From positions 1 through 44,491 of the IMG/VR virus record IMGVR_UViG_3300034167_000448: a DNA stretch of 44,491 nucleotides; one strand, given 5' to 3'. Numbering within the stretch: position 1 is the stretch's first letter; every line of letters begins with the position of its first letter. This DNA is from a virus. The position numbers and the translations under genes are program-made. The notes beneath the pieces are model-generated. The model was not told the DNA's origin and made no database searches. It worked only from the letters and a program-made list of their open reading frames with translations. This document shows, piece after piece, positions 31,443-39,450 of this stretch.

Positions 31443-31646
31443 ATGAAAAATTATAAAATTCAAGCGACTCATATAATTGACAACGACCCACAAACCTATA
31501 AAAAATTTATTTTTTATTACAGTACACACGAACCAATTGAAACTTGTTATTACTATTTTTTTAATATCATAAATAACAATTATCAATTTTCTAAAATTGA
31601 CCTAAACAATGACTCTAATTTCAATCTTTTAATAACAACCTTTTAA
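31443..31646 (+). CDS. Hypothetical protein, 67 residues
   Basis: Starts MKNYKIQATHIIDNDPQTYK; rich in Asn, Tyr and Phe, probably a small beta/alpha protein. Four bases after the preceding peptide gene. Function unknown. Confidence 0.55.
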   Translation: MKNYKIQATHIIDNDPQTYKKFIFYYSTHEPIETCYYYFFNIINNNYQFSKIDLNNDSNFNLLITTF

Positions 31647-31658
31647 AACTTAAACAAA

Positions 31659-32483
31659 ATGAAAAAAGTAAATTCACCACAACAAACCGCGCATTTATTC
31701 GCCACCCAAACACAAAACGAAGCGTACACGCCAACAAGAAACTTATATTTTTATGAGAAAAGTATTTTTTCTTATGGCTCTCATTTTTGTATAGCAAAAT
31801 TTATAGATGAAAAAACGCTACTTTTTACCGAGCGAAGCTACTCAAATACAACCGCCAAACATATACAAGTAGTAAGGCACGCCACAAGTCACATAAACAA
31901 AATTTATTGTGCAAATCCAAATAATTCACACGTTGATAATTTTAGTTTTTGGTTAAACAATGCGGAAACTTTAGCCGATAAATTAAAAAGAGCAAACAAA
32001 CCCGAAATTTATATTTCGCAATTGCAACAAATAGAAAACAAGGCGAATATTTACGCGAATTATTTTAGTATCGTAATACCTGAAACTTTGCAAACAGTTC
32101 TTAAAGTGACCACAAAAGCCGAAATTTTGGCATATATGGAAAACAAAGCGGAACTAATAAAAGCGGAAAAAATAGCCAAAGAAAAAGCGTTAAAAAAAGA
32201 ACATACCACAAATTTAAAAAAGTGGCGGAATTTTGAAATATCAAAACTATATACAAGAAATGAGGGTATAGATTATTTGCGAAAAAATGAAACGGAATTT
32301 CAAACATCTCAAGGCGTAAAAATACCGCTTGAAATAGGCAAACGATTTTATAATAATTTAGCAAATGTAAAGCCAAACGATAAATTTTTAGACTATACAA
32401 TTAACGAAGTAACCAAACAATTTATTAAAATAGGTTGTCACAAAATAACATTTAAAGAAATTAATAACGTAATAAATAAATAA
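31659..32483 (+). CDS. Conserved phage/plasmid protein of unknown function, 274 residues
   Basis: The N-terminal half has a recognisable pattern: HLFATQTQNEAYTPTRNLYF, then SIFSYGSHFCIAKF, then RSYSNTTAKHIQVVRHAT. I know it from a family spread widely among phages and plasmids whose function is not established. The C-terminal half is a Lys/Glu-rich helix (about 165-200) and a basic tail. GCG, GCC and CGC codons are visibly more frequent than in the structural genes, hinting at separate origin. It is the largest gene of this operon. Confidence 0.65.
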   Translation: MKKVNSPQQTAHLFATQTQNEAYTPTRNLYFYEKSIFSYGSHFCIAKFIDEKTLLFTERSYSNTTAKHIQVVRHATSHINKIYCANPNNSHVDNFSFWLNNAETLADKLKRANKPEIYISQLQQIENKANIYANYFSIVIPETLQTVLKVTTKAEILAYMENKAELIKAEKIAKEKALKKEHTTNLKKWRNFEISKLYTRNEGIDYLRKNETEFQTSQGVKIPLEIGKRFYNNLANVKPNDKFLDYTINEVTKQFIKIGCHKITFKEINNVINK

Positions 32484-32484
32484 T

Positions 32485-32682
32485 ATGACTATACACGAAA
32501 TAAAAAAACGAGTAACAAACGCACCTTTTTTCTTTACTACCAAATCAATGAAATTTTTTGGTCAAACTTTAAAATCTTTTAAAGTGCGGAAACTAGAAAA
32601 CGGAAACTTTTACATATTTGCACCGCACAAAAACGGTTTCACGGAAAGAGAATTTAACCCAATAACAAATAAATTTATTTAG
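32485..32682 (+). CDS. Hypothetical protein, 65 residues
   Basis: Starts MTIHEIKKRVTNAPFFFTTK; basic, with FFGQTLKSFKVRKLENGNF and a C-terminal aromatic pattern. Two bases after the 274-residue gene, a spacing typical of small proteins that accompany that family. Function unknown. Confidence 0.55.
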   Translation: MTIHEIKKRVTNAPFFFTTKSMKFFGQTLKSFKVRKLENGNFYIFAPHKNGFTEREFNPITNKFI

Positions 32683-32683
32683 T

Positions 32684-32944
32684 ATGAAAATATATATAAT
32701 TGAAAACGGAAACTTAGAAAAAACGGGCTTAATTTTTTGGTATGACAAAAAAGCATTTAAAAGCAAAAAAGACTCTTTATTTTATATTAAAAATAGTTTT
32801 GAAGTAAACAAAGGAACTAACAAAATAGAAAACGACTGTATTTTTGATGATAAAGTAAATTTTATTACTTATAATTGTTTTTCTACTGATAATAGAGAAA
32901 TGACAGTTTATTTAAAAATAACAGAAATTAAAACATATTATTAA
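32684..32944 (+). CDS. Hypothetical protein, 86 residues
   Basis: Starts MKIYIIENGNLEKTGLIFWY; Lys- and Asn-rich, beta-strand pattern at both ends. One base after the previous gene. No family recognised. Confidence 0.55.
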   Translation: MKIYIIENGNLEKTGLIFWYDKKAFKSKKDSLFYIKNSFEVNKGTNKIENDCIFDDKVNFITYNCFSTDNREMTVYLKITEIKTYY

Positions 32945-32945
32945 T

Positions 32946-33053
32946 ATGGAAAACGAAAACCCCCCGCCTTTTTTAGCCTTATTTTTAGCATTTTGTTGTA
33001 TTGGCTCAATTTATGGTATTATAGCACTAATAGGATTAATTTTAAACGTATAA
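32946..33053 (+). CDS. Small membrane peptide, 35 residues
   Basis: Starts MENENPPPFLALFLAFCCIG; a Pro-rich start followed by about 25 hydrophobic residues with two Cys. One base after the preceding gene. Third membrane peptide in this operon. Function unknown. Confidence 0.5.
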   Translation: MENENPPPFLALFLAFCCIGSIYGIIALIGLILNV

Positions 33054-33066
33054 ACAAAAAAAACTT

Positions 33067-33642
33067 ATGAAAACAATTGAAATAAAATTATATAAATTTA
33101 CAGAATTAAGCGAACAAGCCAAAAATGTAGCAATTGAAAAACAAAGAAACCACGAAATAGATTTTGATTGGTTTTCTGATTATTGCCACGAACAAATAAG
33201 CGAAAAAGGTTTTAAAGGTAATATAAAATTGCAATATAGTTTGTCTTATTGTCAAGGCGACGGGCTGTCTTTTTCGTGTGACTATTTTAACAATTTAAAT
33301 GCCTTATTTGTTGAAATTTTAGGCACTGAAAAGCAAAAAACAATAGACTGTATAATTAATAATTGCAGCCTAAAAATTAAAGGCAATGACCGCCGCTATT
33401 GTTATGCTCATAGAAACGATATTAACTTTGAATTGGATAACTATTACGTAAAAAGCAGCACTAATTTAGATAATTTAATTAGTGAAGTTGAAAGCAAATT
33501 AAAGGACTTATATATTGACTTATGTAACGAATTACAAAAACAAGGATATGACGATATCGAAAACCAATATAGCGACGAATATATTACGGAAACATTAATA
33601 GAAAAAGATTATTATTTTACTATTGACGGCTTAATTTATTAA
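33067..33642 (+). CDS. Conserved phage protein of unknown function, 191 residues
   Basis: KLYKFTELSEQAKNVAIEKQ at the N-terminus is the hallmark of a common phage family (the LSxxAKxxAI pattern), followed by WFSDYCHEQISEKGF and LQYSLSYCQGDGLSFSCDY, where the QGDG motif is conserved in the family. The role is not established, though some members are annotated as antitoxin-like. It closes the rightward small-gene operon. Confidence 0.65.
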   Translation: MKTIEIKLYKFTELSEQAKNVAIEKQRNHEIDFDWFSDYCHEQISEKGFKGNIKLQYSLSYCQGDGLSFSCDYFNNLNALFVEILGTEKQKTIDCIINNCSLKIKGNDRRYCYAHRNDINFELDNYYVKSSTNLDNLISEVESKLKDLYIDLCNELQKQGYDDIENQYSDEYITETLIEKDYYFTIDGLIY

Positions 33643-33659
33643 TGTTTTCAAGGAATTAG

Positions 33660-33749
33660 ACAAAAAAACACAAAGACAACGCCTTCAATTTTCGCACAAA
33701 CGTATAGAAACATTTATAGAGATTAAAACCTTTATAGATGTTTTTTTGT
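33660..33749 (+). terminator. Long-range inverted repeat after the small-gene operon
   Basis: ACAAAAAAACA (33660-33670) pairs with TGTTTTTTTGT (33739-33749) across 68 bases. The stem is A-U only and distant, so it is a weak terminator candidate at best; the T-run at its right end could still help release RNA. Confidence 0.35.
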
Positions 33750-33761
33750 GTCTTATTCCTT

Positions 33762-33889
33762 CAGGTGCATACTCTTACAGGTGCATACTCTTACAGGTGC
33801 ATACTCTTACAGGTGCATACTCTTACAGGTGCATACTCTTACAGGTGCATACTCTTACAGGTGCATACTCTTACAGGTGCATACTCTTA
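33762..33889 (+). repeat. Eight perfect 16-base tandem repeats
   Basis: The unit CAGGTGCATACTCTTA is repeated eight times without a single change, 128 bases in all, with no spacers. It lies between the small-gene operon and the terminase genes. Perfect identity implies recent expansion or strong conversion. Iteron-type replication origin, regulator-binding array or recombination hot spot are all possible; translation is unlikely because the frame shifts with each unit. Confidence 0.97.
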
Positions 33890-33922
33890 CAACAAGCCAC
33901 CCACCGAAAAGAAACCAAAGGC

Positions 33923-33982
33923 AAAAACAGACCCCCAGCCACTGAAAATGACACAAGCTAAGCTAAAAACAGACCCCCAGCC
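33923..33982 (+). repeat. Direct repeat of 18 bases beside the tandem array
   Basis: AAAAACAGACCCCCAGCC occurs at 33923-33940 and again at 33965-33982, 42 bases apart (four turns of DNA), so both copies would face the same side of the helix. C-rich words like these are rare in this genome outside the control modules. Confidence 0.85.
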
Positions 33983-34322
33983 CCCCTATTTTGAAACGAC
34001 ATAGACTATATCTAACCCCCTCCATAAATTTTTTCCACACAATATAACTTTTCATTTGCAGTATTTTCTTACATATATTTATTCAAAGACCCTACAAAAA
34101 TTTTTTCCCTATTCTATATACTTTTTGAAAGAGAGAAGATTCTTACAAGTTGTAAAAATAAAATAAAAGCCGTTTGTTGTCGTTTAATCCACTTTTGAGT
34201 TAGAAATACAAATTATTTAAGATTACAGTTCCAACTAAAAAATAGAAATGTCTTGTTTTGTAGGAAAAAAGTATGAAAAACGGCACTTTTTGAAAAAACG
34301 TAAAAAAAAAACACACTTTTAT

Positions 34323-34362
34323 ACCCCCCCCCTAAAAAGTGATGTACGAAATAGGGGGGGGT
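34323..34362 (+). promoter_or_regulatory. C-run/G-run hairpin of module B
   Basis: A plus nine C (34324-34332), CTA extended pairing, a loop of about 20 bases, TAG and eight G (34354-34361). It is even more regular than the copy in module A. T-rich sequence follows. It may insulate the late operon from upstream transcription or mark DNA for packaging. Confidence 0.65.
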
Positions 34363-34440
34363 CTATTTTCCTTTATTTTATAAAATATTATTATTATTAA
34401 AAAAATATATATATATATATAATAGTATTAATTAATTTTG

Positions 34441-34448
34441 TAACTTTG
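34441..34448 (+). promoter_or_regulatory. Late-type promoter of the terminase operon
   Basis: TAACTTTG preceded by AATTTTG and followed by TAGCAA. No TTG at -33. It shares 18 bases with the promoter before the tape measure gene and is the likely start of the rightward morphogenesis transcript. Confidence 0.65.
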
Positions 34449-34472
34449 TAGCAATTATTATAATTTATAAGA

Positions 34473-34910
34473 ATGGAAAGAGATAAAGTATTTTTGGATA
34501 TTATTCAACAGATAGAGTTGGGTCGTTCAATAAAGAATATATTAGATGGTGATGATTTCCCAATCACACGAGGTACTTTCTACAGCTGGTTAAATGACAA
34601 TCCCGATAGAATAGAATTATATAAGAAAGCTACTGAAATACGTGCTGATGGTATCTTTGACGATATGTTAGAGATTTCTGATGATGGTACTAAGGACTAT
34701 TACTATGATGTTAATGGAAACAGACAACAAAGTATGGTTGCAGTTAATCGCTCTAGGTTACAACTTGACACTCGTAAATGGGTATTGGGGAGAATGAATC
34801 CTAAGAAGTATAGTGAGAAGTTAGATATTACTTCAGGAGGCGATAAATTGAAAATAGTTCCGATTATAGGGATGCAGATTATTAACCAAGAAGAAGAAGT
34901 TGCAGAATAA
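34473..34910 (+). CDS. terS: Terminase small subunit
   Basis: A protein of 145 residues. The N-terminal helix-turn-helix (IKNILDGDDFPITRGTFYSW) would bind the packaging site; the middle (EIRADGIFDDMLEISDD) and C-terminal RSRLQLDTRKWVLGRMNPKK match terminase small subunits of many phages. It recognises phage DNA and recruits the large subunit. First gene of the rightward morphogenesis block, overlapping terL by 11 bases, with module B directly upstream. Confidence 0.88.
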   Translation: MERDKVFLDIIQQIELGRSIKNILDGDDFPITRGTFYSWLNDNPDRIELYKKATEIRADGIFDDMLEISDDGTKDYYYDVNGNRQQSMVAVNRSRLQLDTRKWVLGRMNPKKYSEKLDITSGGDKLKIVPIIGMQIINQEEEVAE

Positions 34911-36258
34911 AAGCCTATCGCTAAATGTAAGAGGTAATTTAAAGCAGTTAGAGGCAATAAAAGCTTGGACTGATAAAACTACCATTGATATTGTTTATGG
35001 TGGCTCTAAAGGCTCAGGAAAGACTTTTATAGGGTGTTCTTTGATATGTGCTGATGCACTGATGTATCCTGAAACGCATTACTTCATTGCGAGAAAGACT
35101 TTGGCAGATTTACGTAAGTTTACCATTCCTTCTATTCAAGAGGTTTTAAGTGGATGGGGAATAACGGAAGATTATTATAGTTTTAATGGTCAAGATAACT
35201 ATTTTAAGTTTCACAATAAGTCTAAGATATTTTTGATTGATGCGAAGTATTTACCAAGTGACCCGAACTATATGAGATTTGGGGGTATGCAGAATACTCG
35301 TGGTTGGATTGAAGAAGCTGGAGAGTTTGATATAGAGTGTAAGAATAACTTACAAGCCTCTATTGGTCGTTGGAAGAATAAGGAGTATAATTTAGCTCCA
35401 AAGTTGTTGCAGACTTGTAACCCTAGTAAAAATTATTTATACAAAGATTATTATAAAGCAACAATTGATGGTAATATTCCAAGCCACAAGAAATTCATTC
35501 AAGCCTTGCCAACAGATAACAAAACACTACCTGAGGATTATGTTCCCAACTTAATGAAGATATTGAGTCACAACGAGATTCAAAGACTTGTGTATGGGAA
35601 TTGGGAATTTGATGATAATCCTTATGCGATGTTTGAGTATTCAGATATTCTTGGATTATATACAAATGAGTTTGTAAAGCCTACCGAACAGAGGTATATG
35701 ACTTGTGACATTGCTTATACTGGTTCTGATAAGTTTGTTATTGTGATATGGGCAGGATTTGTAGCATTGAAGATAATCGCAATTGATAAGATTGACGATA
35801 CGATGGTGAGTAAGAAGATAAATGAGTTGAGAATAGAGAATAGAGTGCCGCTTAAAAATGTGATATATGATGCTGATGGATTGCAGACATTTACGAGAGC
35901 ATCAACAAAGTTAGGTAATTTAGTAGGAGCAACACCATTTAACAATAATGGGAAACCGATAAAAATGCACGGAAAGACTGAGAACTTTAAGAATTTAAAA
36001 GCTCAATGTTACTGGTATTTTGCAGAAGCGGTTAAGGATTCTAAGATGTTTATTCAAGAAGATAAATATAGAAAGCAAGTTATCGAGGAATTAGAGCAGA
36101 TAAACAGACAGCCATTACAAGATGATGGTAAGATAGCTCTAGAGAAAAAGGAAGAAATAAAAAAGAGGATAGGTCGCTCTCCTGATTTTGCTGATGCGTT
36201 AATGATGCGATTTTTCTTTGAGTTAAAGGGTAAGCCGAGATTAAGGATAATTTGGTAA
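34900..36258 (+). CDS. terL: Terminase large subunit
   Basis: A protein of 452 residues. Walker A is GGSKGSGKT (34-42), Walker B GWIEEAGE (135-142, with paired acidic residues), a coupling-type CNPS follows, and the RNase H-like nuclease shows CDIAYTGSDKF (Asp270, Asp277), YDADG (near 324) and SPDFADAL near the C-terminus. It pumps DNA into the prohead and cuts it. The order terS-terL-portal is standard. Confidence 0.95.
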   Translation: MQNKSLSLNVRGNLKQLEAIKAWTDKTTIDIVYGGSKGSGKTFIGCSLICADALMYPETHYFIARKTLADLRKFTIPSIQEVLSGWGITEDYYSFNGQDNYFKFHNKSKIFLIDAKYLPSDPNYMRFGGMQNTRGWIEEAGEFDIECKNNLQASIGRWKNKEYNLAPKLLQTCNPSKNYLYKDYYKATIDGNIPSHKKFIQALPTDNKTLPEDYVPNLMKILSHNEIQRLVYGNWEFDDNPYAMFEYSDILGLYTNEFVKPTEQRYMTCDIAYTGSDKFVIVIWAGFVALKIIAIDKIDDTMVSKKINELRIENRVPLKNVIYDADGLQTFTRASTKLGNLVGATPFNNNGKPIKMHGKTENFKNLKAQCYWYFAEAVKDSKMFIQEDKYRKQVIEELEQINRQPLQDDGKIALEKKEEIKKRIGRSPDFADALMMRFFFELKGKPRLRIIW

Positions 36259-36270
36259 ATAAATAAAAAT

Positions 36271-37908
36271 ATGATATTTAAAAGCAACGAACAAGCCGTA
36301 TCGGCTATTAAGAGTAATCTTAAAATCAATGAAGAATTTGTTGAAATGCGTGAATGTTCTGATGAACTAAAAGCACTTGTAAACGGAGATGATTTCATCG
36401 ATGAGCTTATAGAGAATATAGAAGGTATTGAAAGCACAGTAAAAGCAGATGCTAGAAGAAAGTACAGTAGAAGTATCAAAGATTTATTCGGAAGAATATT
36501 TCAACCTATCGATAATATTTACTACGCAACTGGAGGAATCAAGGACTATGACATTTTAAACCCTACGATTAAATCAGACTTTTTAAACAAGATTGCAAAT
36601 ATTAGAGATGGTAAATCTTTAACGGAATGGGTACAAGATAATGCGATTAGATTAATGAATACAGACCCTAATGGTTTGATGTTCTTAGAATATACTACCG
36701 AGCCAAATATTGATATTTATCCTACTTACAAATCTATCGACAGTATTCGTTATTACGAGTCAAAAGGTCAAATGATTGAGTATGTAATATTCGAACCAAA
36801 GAGATTAGAAAACAGACAGTTTTGGAGAGTTGTTGATGATTTGACAGATAGAACTTTTGAGCAAATAGGTCTTGAGTTTAAAATTATACCTGAATTATCA
36901 TTTGAGCATCCATTTGGTCAAGTTCCTGCATTAATTTGCTCTAACATACAGATACCAGCAGAAGAAGAAAGATTGTCAGCTATTGATAACATTATAGACA
37001 TATCCAAAGAATATGCGAGAGACCAATCATTCTTAACATTATATAAAATTTATAAGGGCAATCCAATCTTTTGGAAATACGTTCAGTATTGTGGAGATTG
37101 TGCTGGTTCAGGTAAAGTAGAGGAAGAAAAATGTACTACTTGCGATGGTCACGGAAAGATGATGGGCAAGAGTGATGTGACAGGTGTTGTTGAGTTACCT
37201 ATTCCTGATGATAGAGACAGTCCTATTATCGCACCAAACATTGCAGGATTTATATCCCCTGATTTAGATGTGTGGAAACAATACTCAGAAGAATTGAATT
37301 TACTTGAGGAGAAGATGTATAAAACACATTGGGGAACAAGTTATGGTATTCAGAATATGAACAATGTAGAGAAAACAGCTACAGAGATAATCTACAACAA
37401 ACAGCCTTTAGAAAATCGATTAAATAAATATGCAGACTTTATTGAGTACGTAGAGTGGAAGTTCTGTGAATGGATATTGAATTTTTATGACTTAGGCAAG
37501 AGTAGGTCTGAAACTAGAATAACAATTAATTTAGGTCGTAGATATATTGTTGAAGGATATGACACATTACTTGAAAGATATGAGATGTCGGTTAAGGCTG
37601 AAGAAAATAGTGTTGTGTTGGATAAGTTATTTAGTGAGTATTTATCGGCAAAATATAGAAATAATCCAATTGATTTGCAAATTAATTTGTTAAAAATGCG
37701 GATTGAACCATATTTACACTTACCTTTACAAACAGTTTTAAATATCTTTGGAAACGAAGAAGCACAAAGAAAAGTATTATATCAAAAATGGTGGCAAACC
37801 GTTACTGATTATAGCAAGTCAGAAGAAGTATTGACTGCTGAATTTAATAACTGGTTTGAATTAAATAAAAAGGTTGTAGCACCACCAGTTACACCGATAA
37901 CTAAATAA
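36271..37908 (+). CDS. Portal protein with a DnaJ-like cysteine insert
   Basis: A protein of 545 residues directly after terL, where the portal belongs. Sequence patterns (DPNGLMFLEYTTEPNIDIYP, then IDNIIDISKEYARDQSFL, then WGTSYGIQNMNNVEKTATEI) fit a portal of the SPP1/phi29-like kind. Near residues 272-294 it has CGDCAGSG and CTTCDGHGK, two CxxCxGxG motifs as in the DnaJ zinc finger, unusual for a portal. Twelve such subunits would form the DNA entry ring and head-tail connector. Confidence 0.85.
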   Translation: MIFKSNEQAVSAIKSNLKINEEFVEMRECSDELKALVNGDDFIDELIENIEGIESTVKADARRKYSRSIKDLFGRIFQPIDNIYYATGGIKDYDILNPTIKSDFLNKIANIRDGKSLTEWVQDNAIRLMNTDPNGLMFLEYTTEPNIDIYPTYKSIDSIRYYESKGQMIEYVIFEPKRLENRQFWRVVDDLTDRTFEQIGLEFKIIPELSFEHPFGQVPALICSNIQIPAEEERLSAIDNIIDISKEYARDQSFLTLYKIYKGNPIFWKYVQYCGDCAGSGKVEEEKCTTCDGHGKMMGKSDVTGVVELPIPDDRDSPIIAPNIAGFISPDLDVWKQYSEELNLLEEKMYKTHWGTSYGIQNMNNVEKTATEIIYNKQPLENRLNKYADFIEYVEWKFCEWILNFYDLGKSRSETRITINLGRRYIVEGYDTLLERYEMSVKAEENSVVLDKLFSEYLSAKYRNNPIDLQINLLKMRIEPYLHLPLQTVLNIFGNEEAQRKVLYQKWWQTVTDYSKSEEVLTAEFNNWFELNKKVVAPPVTPITK

Positions 37909-37915
37909 AAATTAT

Positions 37916-38260
37916 ATGAGTCAAGTTGCAGTTTACGTATTACACAAATTAGGTAGAGAGGGAAATGGATTTAATTCTAACTACAAATTATCAGTAGAAA
38001 GACCTCCGCATTTAGTACACATTACTTTTGCAGACACAACAAATGATAATTGCAAGATTAATGGATTATGGTATGAGAAAGATGAAAAACTTACTAAATT
38101 ACATTTAGAAGGAAAAGACTTCTTAGAAGTACAAGAAGAAGTAGCTGAAGAAAGCAAAGAAGATTTAATATCTAAGTACGAAGAATTATCAGGAGAAAAA
38201 GCAAAGCCTATTTGGGGAGTAAAGAAACTTACTGAAGAAATTGCTAAACTTAATAAATAA
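37916..38260 (+). CDS. Hypothetical head-module protein, 114 residues
   Basis: Starts MSQVAVYVLHKLGREGNGF. The C-terminus (EDLISKYEELSGEKAKPIWG followed by VKKLTEEIAKLNK) looks like a small helix-extension-helix or SAP-like unit, which bind nucleic acid in other proteins. Between portal and scaffold genes, it may be a minor capsid or head maturation protein. Confidence 0.5.
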   Translation: MSQVAVYVLHKLGREGNGFNSNYKLSVERPPHLVHITFADTTNDNCKINGLWYEKDEKLTKLHLEGKDFLEVQEEVAEESKEDLISKYEELSGEKAKPIWGVKKLTEEIAKLNK

Positions 38261-38263
38261 TTT

Positions 38264-39055
38264 ATGGCATTAGAAAATATTGCAGAAATTGAAACCACAC
38301 TAGGAATTGAAAGTGGTAAGTTAATTGAAATGATAAATAGTGAAGAAGCGTTTTCAGTAGATTTATCAGAAAAAGTATTCTTGAGTAAAACTGCTTATGA
38401 GGAGCGAATTGCAAATATCAAGAAAGAAAGTGCAACAGTAGCAATTGAAACTGCTGTAAAAGAACAAAGAAACAATCTTGGATTAGATTTTCAAGGCAAG
38501 ACAATCGAGAATTTGGTAACTGCTATAAAAGCAAAAACTGAATCAGAAAATAAGATTGAGCCTGATGAAAAGTTTAAACTTTTGAAAACAGAGTTTGATG
38601 GTTTGGTTTCTAAGTTAAATGAAAAAGATACGGAATTTAATTCGTTCAAAACTCAAATAGAGAAAACAAATCTGTTAAGTGAAATTAAAAACGAGTTTAC
38701 GAAACATATCCCTGACAATGTATTAGTATCTAAGTCTACAATATTTACTGAAGCTAAAGAAAAAGGATTCTCTTTTGAAAAAGAAGAAGGTAATGTTGTG
38801 GTAAAAGATTCTAATGGTAACATTTTAAAAGATGCTAACTATTCTCCAATAACCGTAAAGGATTGGGTAACTAATTTTGCTACTCCTTACTTATCAAAAC
38901 CTGAAGGAGGAGCTGGTAAAGGAGATGATACTGGAGATGGTAAAGCTGGAAGTTTTGAAGCGTTTCTGAAAGAATCAGAAAGAAATAGTTGGGATGCTTC
39001 TAAACAAAATTCAGAGATGGCTAAACGTATTTCTAATGGAACTTTAAAGATATGA
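38264..39055 (+). CDS. Putative scaffolding protein
   Basis: A protein of 263 residues, highly charged and helical with a long coiled coil (about 90-150) and a Gly/Asp-rich flexible segment (EGGAGKGDDTGDGKAG) before a C-terminal helix, the usual layout of phage scaffolding (GP20-like) proteins, whose C-terminal helix binds the capsid protein. No protease motif is visible. It precedes the major capsid gene by two short genes. Confidence 0.7.
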   Translation: MALENIAEIETTLGIESGKLIEMINSEEAFSVDLSEKVFLSKTAYEERIANIKKESATVAIETAVKEQRNNLGLDFQGKTIENLVTAIKAKTESENKIEPDEKFKLLKTEFDGLVSKLNEKDTEFNSFKTQIEKTNLLSEIKNEFTKHIPDNVLVSKSTIFTEAKEKGFSFEKEEGNVVVKDSNGNILKDANYSPITVKDWVTNFATPYLSKPEGGAGKGDDTGDGKAGSFEAFLKESERNSWDASKQNSEMAKRISNGTLKI

Positions 39056-39216
39056 GAAAAGTAATTGAATGGTTCTTCTCTTTATTTATATCTAAATCTA
39101 AGATTGAAGAATTTAAAGAATTAGAGGCTAATAAAATGAGAGAGGAACTTTTGGAATACAAAAACAAAGTTTACTTTAATAAATTAAGAAAAAGTGCCAC
39201 TAAAAAAAGGTTATAG
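39052..39216 (+). CDS. Small protein, 54 residues
   Basis: Starts in an ATGA overlap with the scaffold gene (MRKVIEWFFSLFISKSKIEE) and continues as a charged helix. An amphipathic or weakly hydrophobic N-terminus may associate with membranes. Overlaps the next small gene by 23 bases. Function unknown. Confidence 0.55.
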   Translation: MRKVIEWFFSLFISKSKIEEFKELEANKMREELLEYKNKVYFNKLRKSATKKRL

Positions 39217-39337
39217 TCGTAAAAGCGTGAGTTCTAATATTAGAACTGAAATAAAACGTGGAAAAAGTAAAAAGCAATCAATTGCAATTGCTCTTAGCGT
39301 AGCTCGTAAAGCTAAAATGAAAGCTAAGAAGAAGTAA
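39194..39337 (+). CDS. Small basic protein of DUF6496 type
   Basis: GTG start; product of 47 residues reading MPLKKGYSRKSVSSNIRTEI and then GKSKKQSIAIALSVARKAK. This pattern (PLxxGxSxxxxxxNIRxEixxGKxxKQAxAIALxxARKA) is a well-known short phage and bacterial family of unknown function, present here in full despite its small size. Strongly basic, so DNA binding in the head is possible. Confidence 0.75.
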   Translation: MPLKKGYSRKSVSSNIRTEIKRGKSKKQSIAIALSVARKAKMKAKKK

Positions 39338-39383
39338 TACAGAAAAATCGCCTTATTATTCATTAGCTTTAATAGTGCGTAAG

Positions 39384-39403
39384 TATAATGATAAATCATT
39401 ATA
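39384..39403. promoter_or_regulatory. Operator-like palindrome before the capsid gene
   Basis: TATAATGAT-AA-ATCATTATA, a perfect 9-base inverted repeat. Its core (AATGAT, two bases, ATCATT) recurs in the palindrome at 43795-43816. Both lie close to late-gene boundaries, so a common binding protein or RNA processing site is possible. Confidence 0.45.
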
Positions 39404-39410
39404 AATAAAA

Positions 39411-39448
39411 AAAATCCCTTACGAATTTAAAACTTGTAGGGGATTTTT
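39411..39448 (+). terminator. Intrinsic terminator before the capsid gene
   Basis: AAAATCCC (39411-39418) pairs with GGGATTTT (39440-39447) around a 21-base loop and ends in a T-run. It ends transcripts from the terminase promoter partially or fully, just before the capsid promoter. Confidence 0.8.
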
Positions 39449-39450
39449 CT

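Larger units (their letters stand above)
33643..34472. other. Gap of 830 bases carrying repeat arrays, possible origin or packaging region
   Basis: No credible gene. In order it holds an inverted repeat (33660-33749), the 16-base tandem array (33762-33889), an 18-base direct repeat (33923-33982), A+T-rich DNA, and module B ending at the terminase small subunit gene. Open frames across the array exist in all three forward frames only because the unit is not a multiple of three. Packaging sites commonly lie beside this terminase gene, and tandem repeats beside A+T-rich DNA fit an origin. Confidence 0.65.
34254..34472 (+). repeat. Control module B before the terminase genes
   Basis: Diverged copy of module A (29372-29589), equal in length within one base. 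It shares the TGTTTTGTAGG block, the C-run/G-run hairpin, the ATAGTATTAATTAATTT block and the CTTTGTAGCAA box. Together the modules bracket 29372-34472, so recombination between them could delete or invert nothing essential for the virion but all genes between. Confidence 0.8.

Noticed and set aside
33738-34004. Three overlapping open frames across the 16-base tandem array
   Set aside because: All three forward frames are open only because the repeat unit lacks stops and shifts frame each copy; the products are repeats of the same ten or so residues with no promoter or start context.
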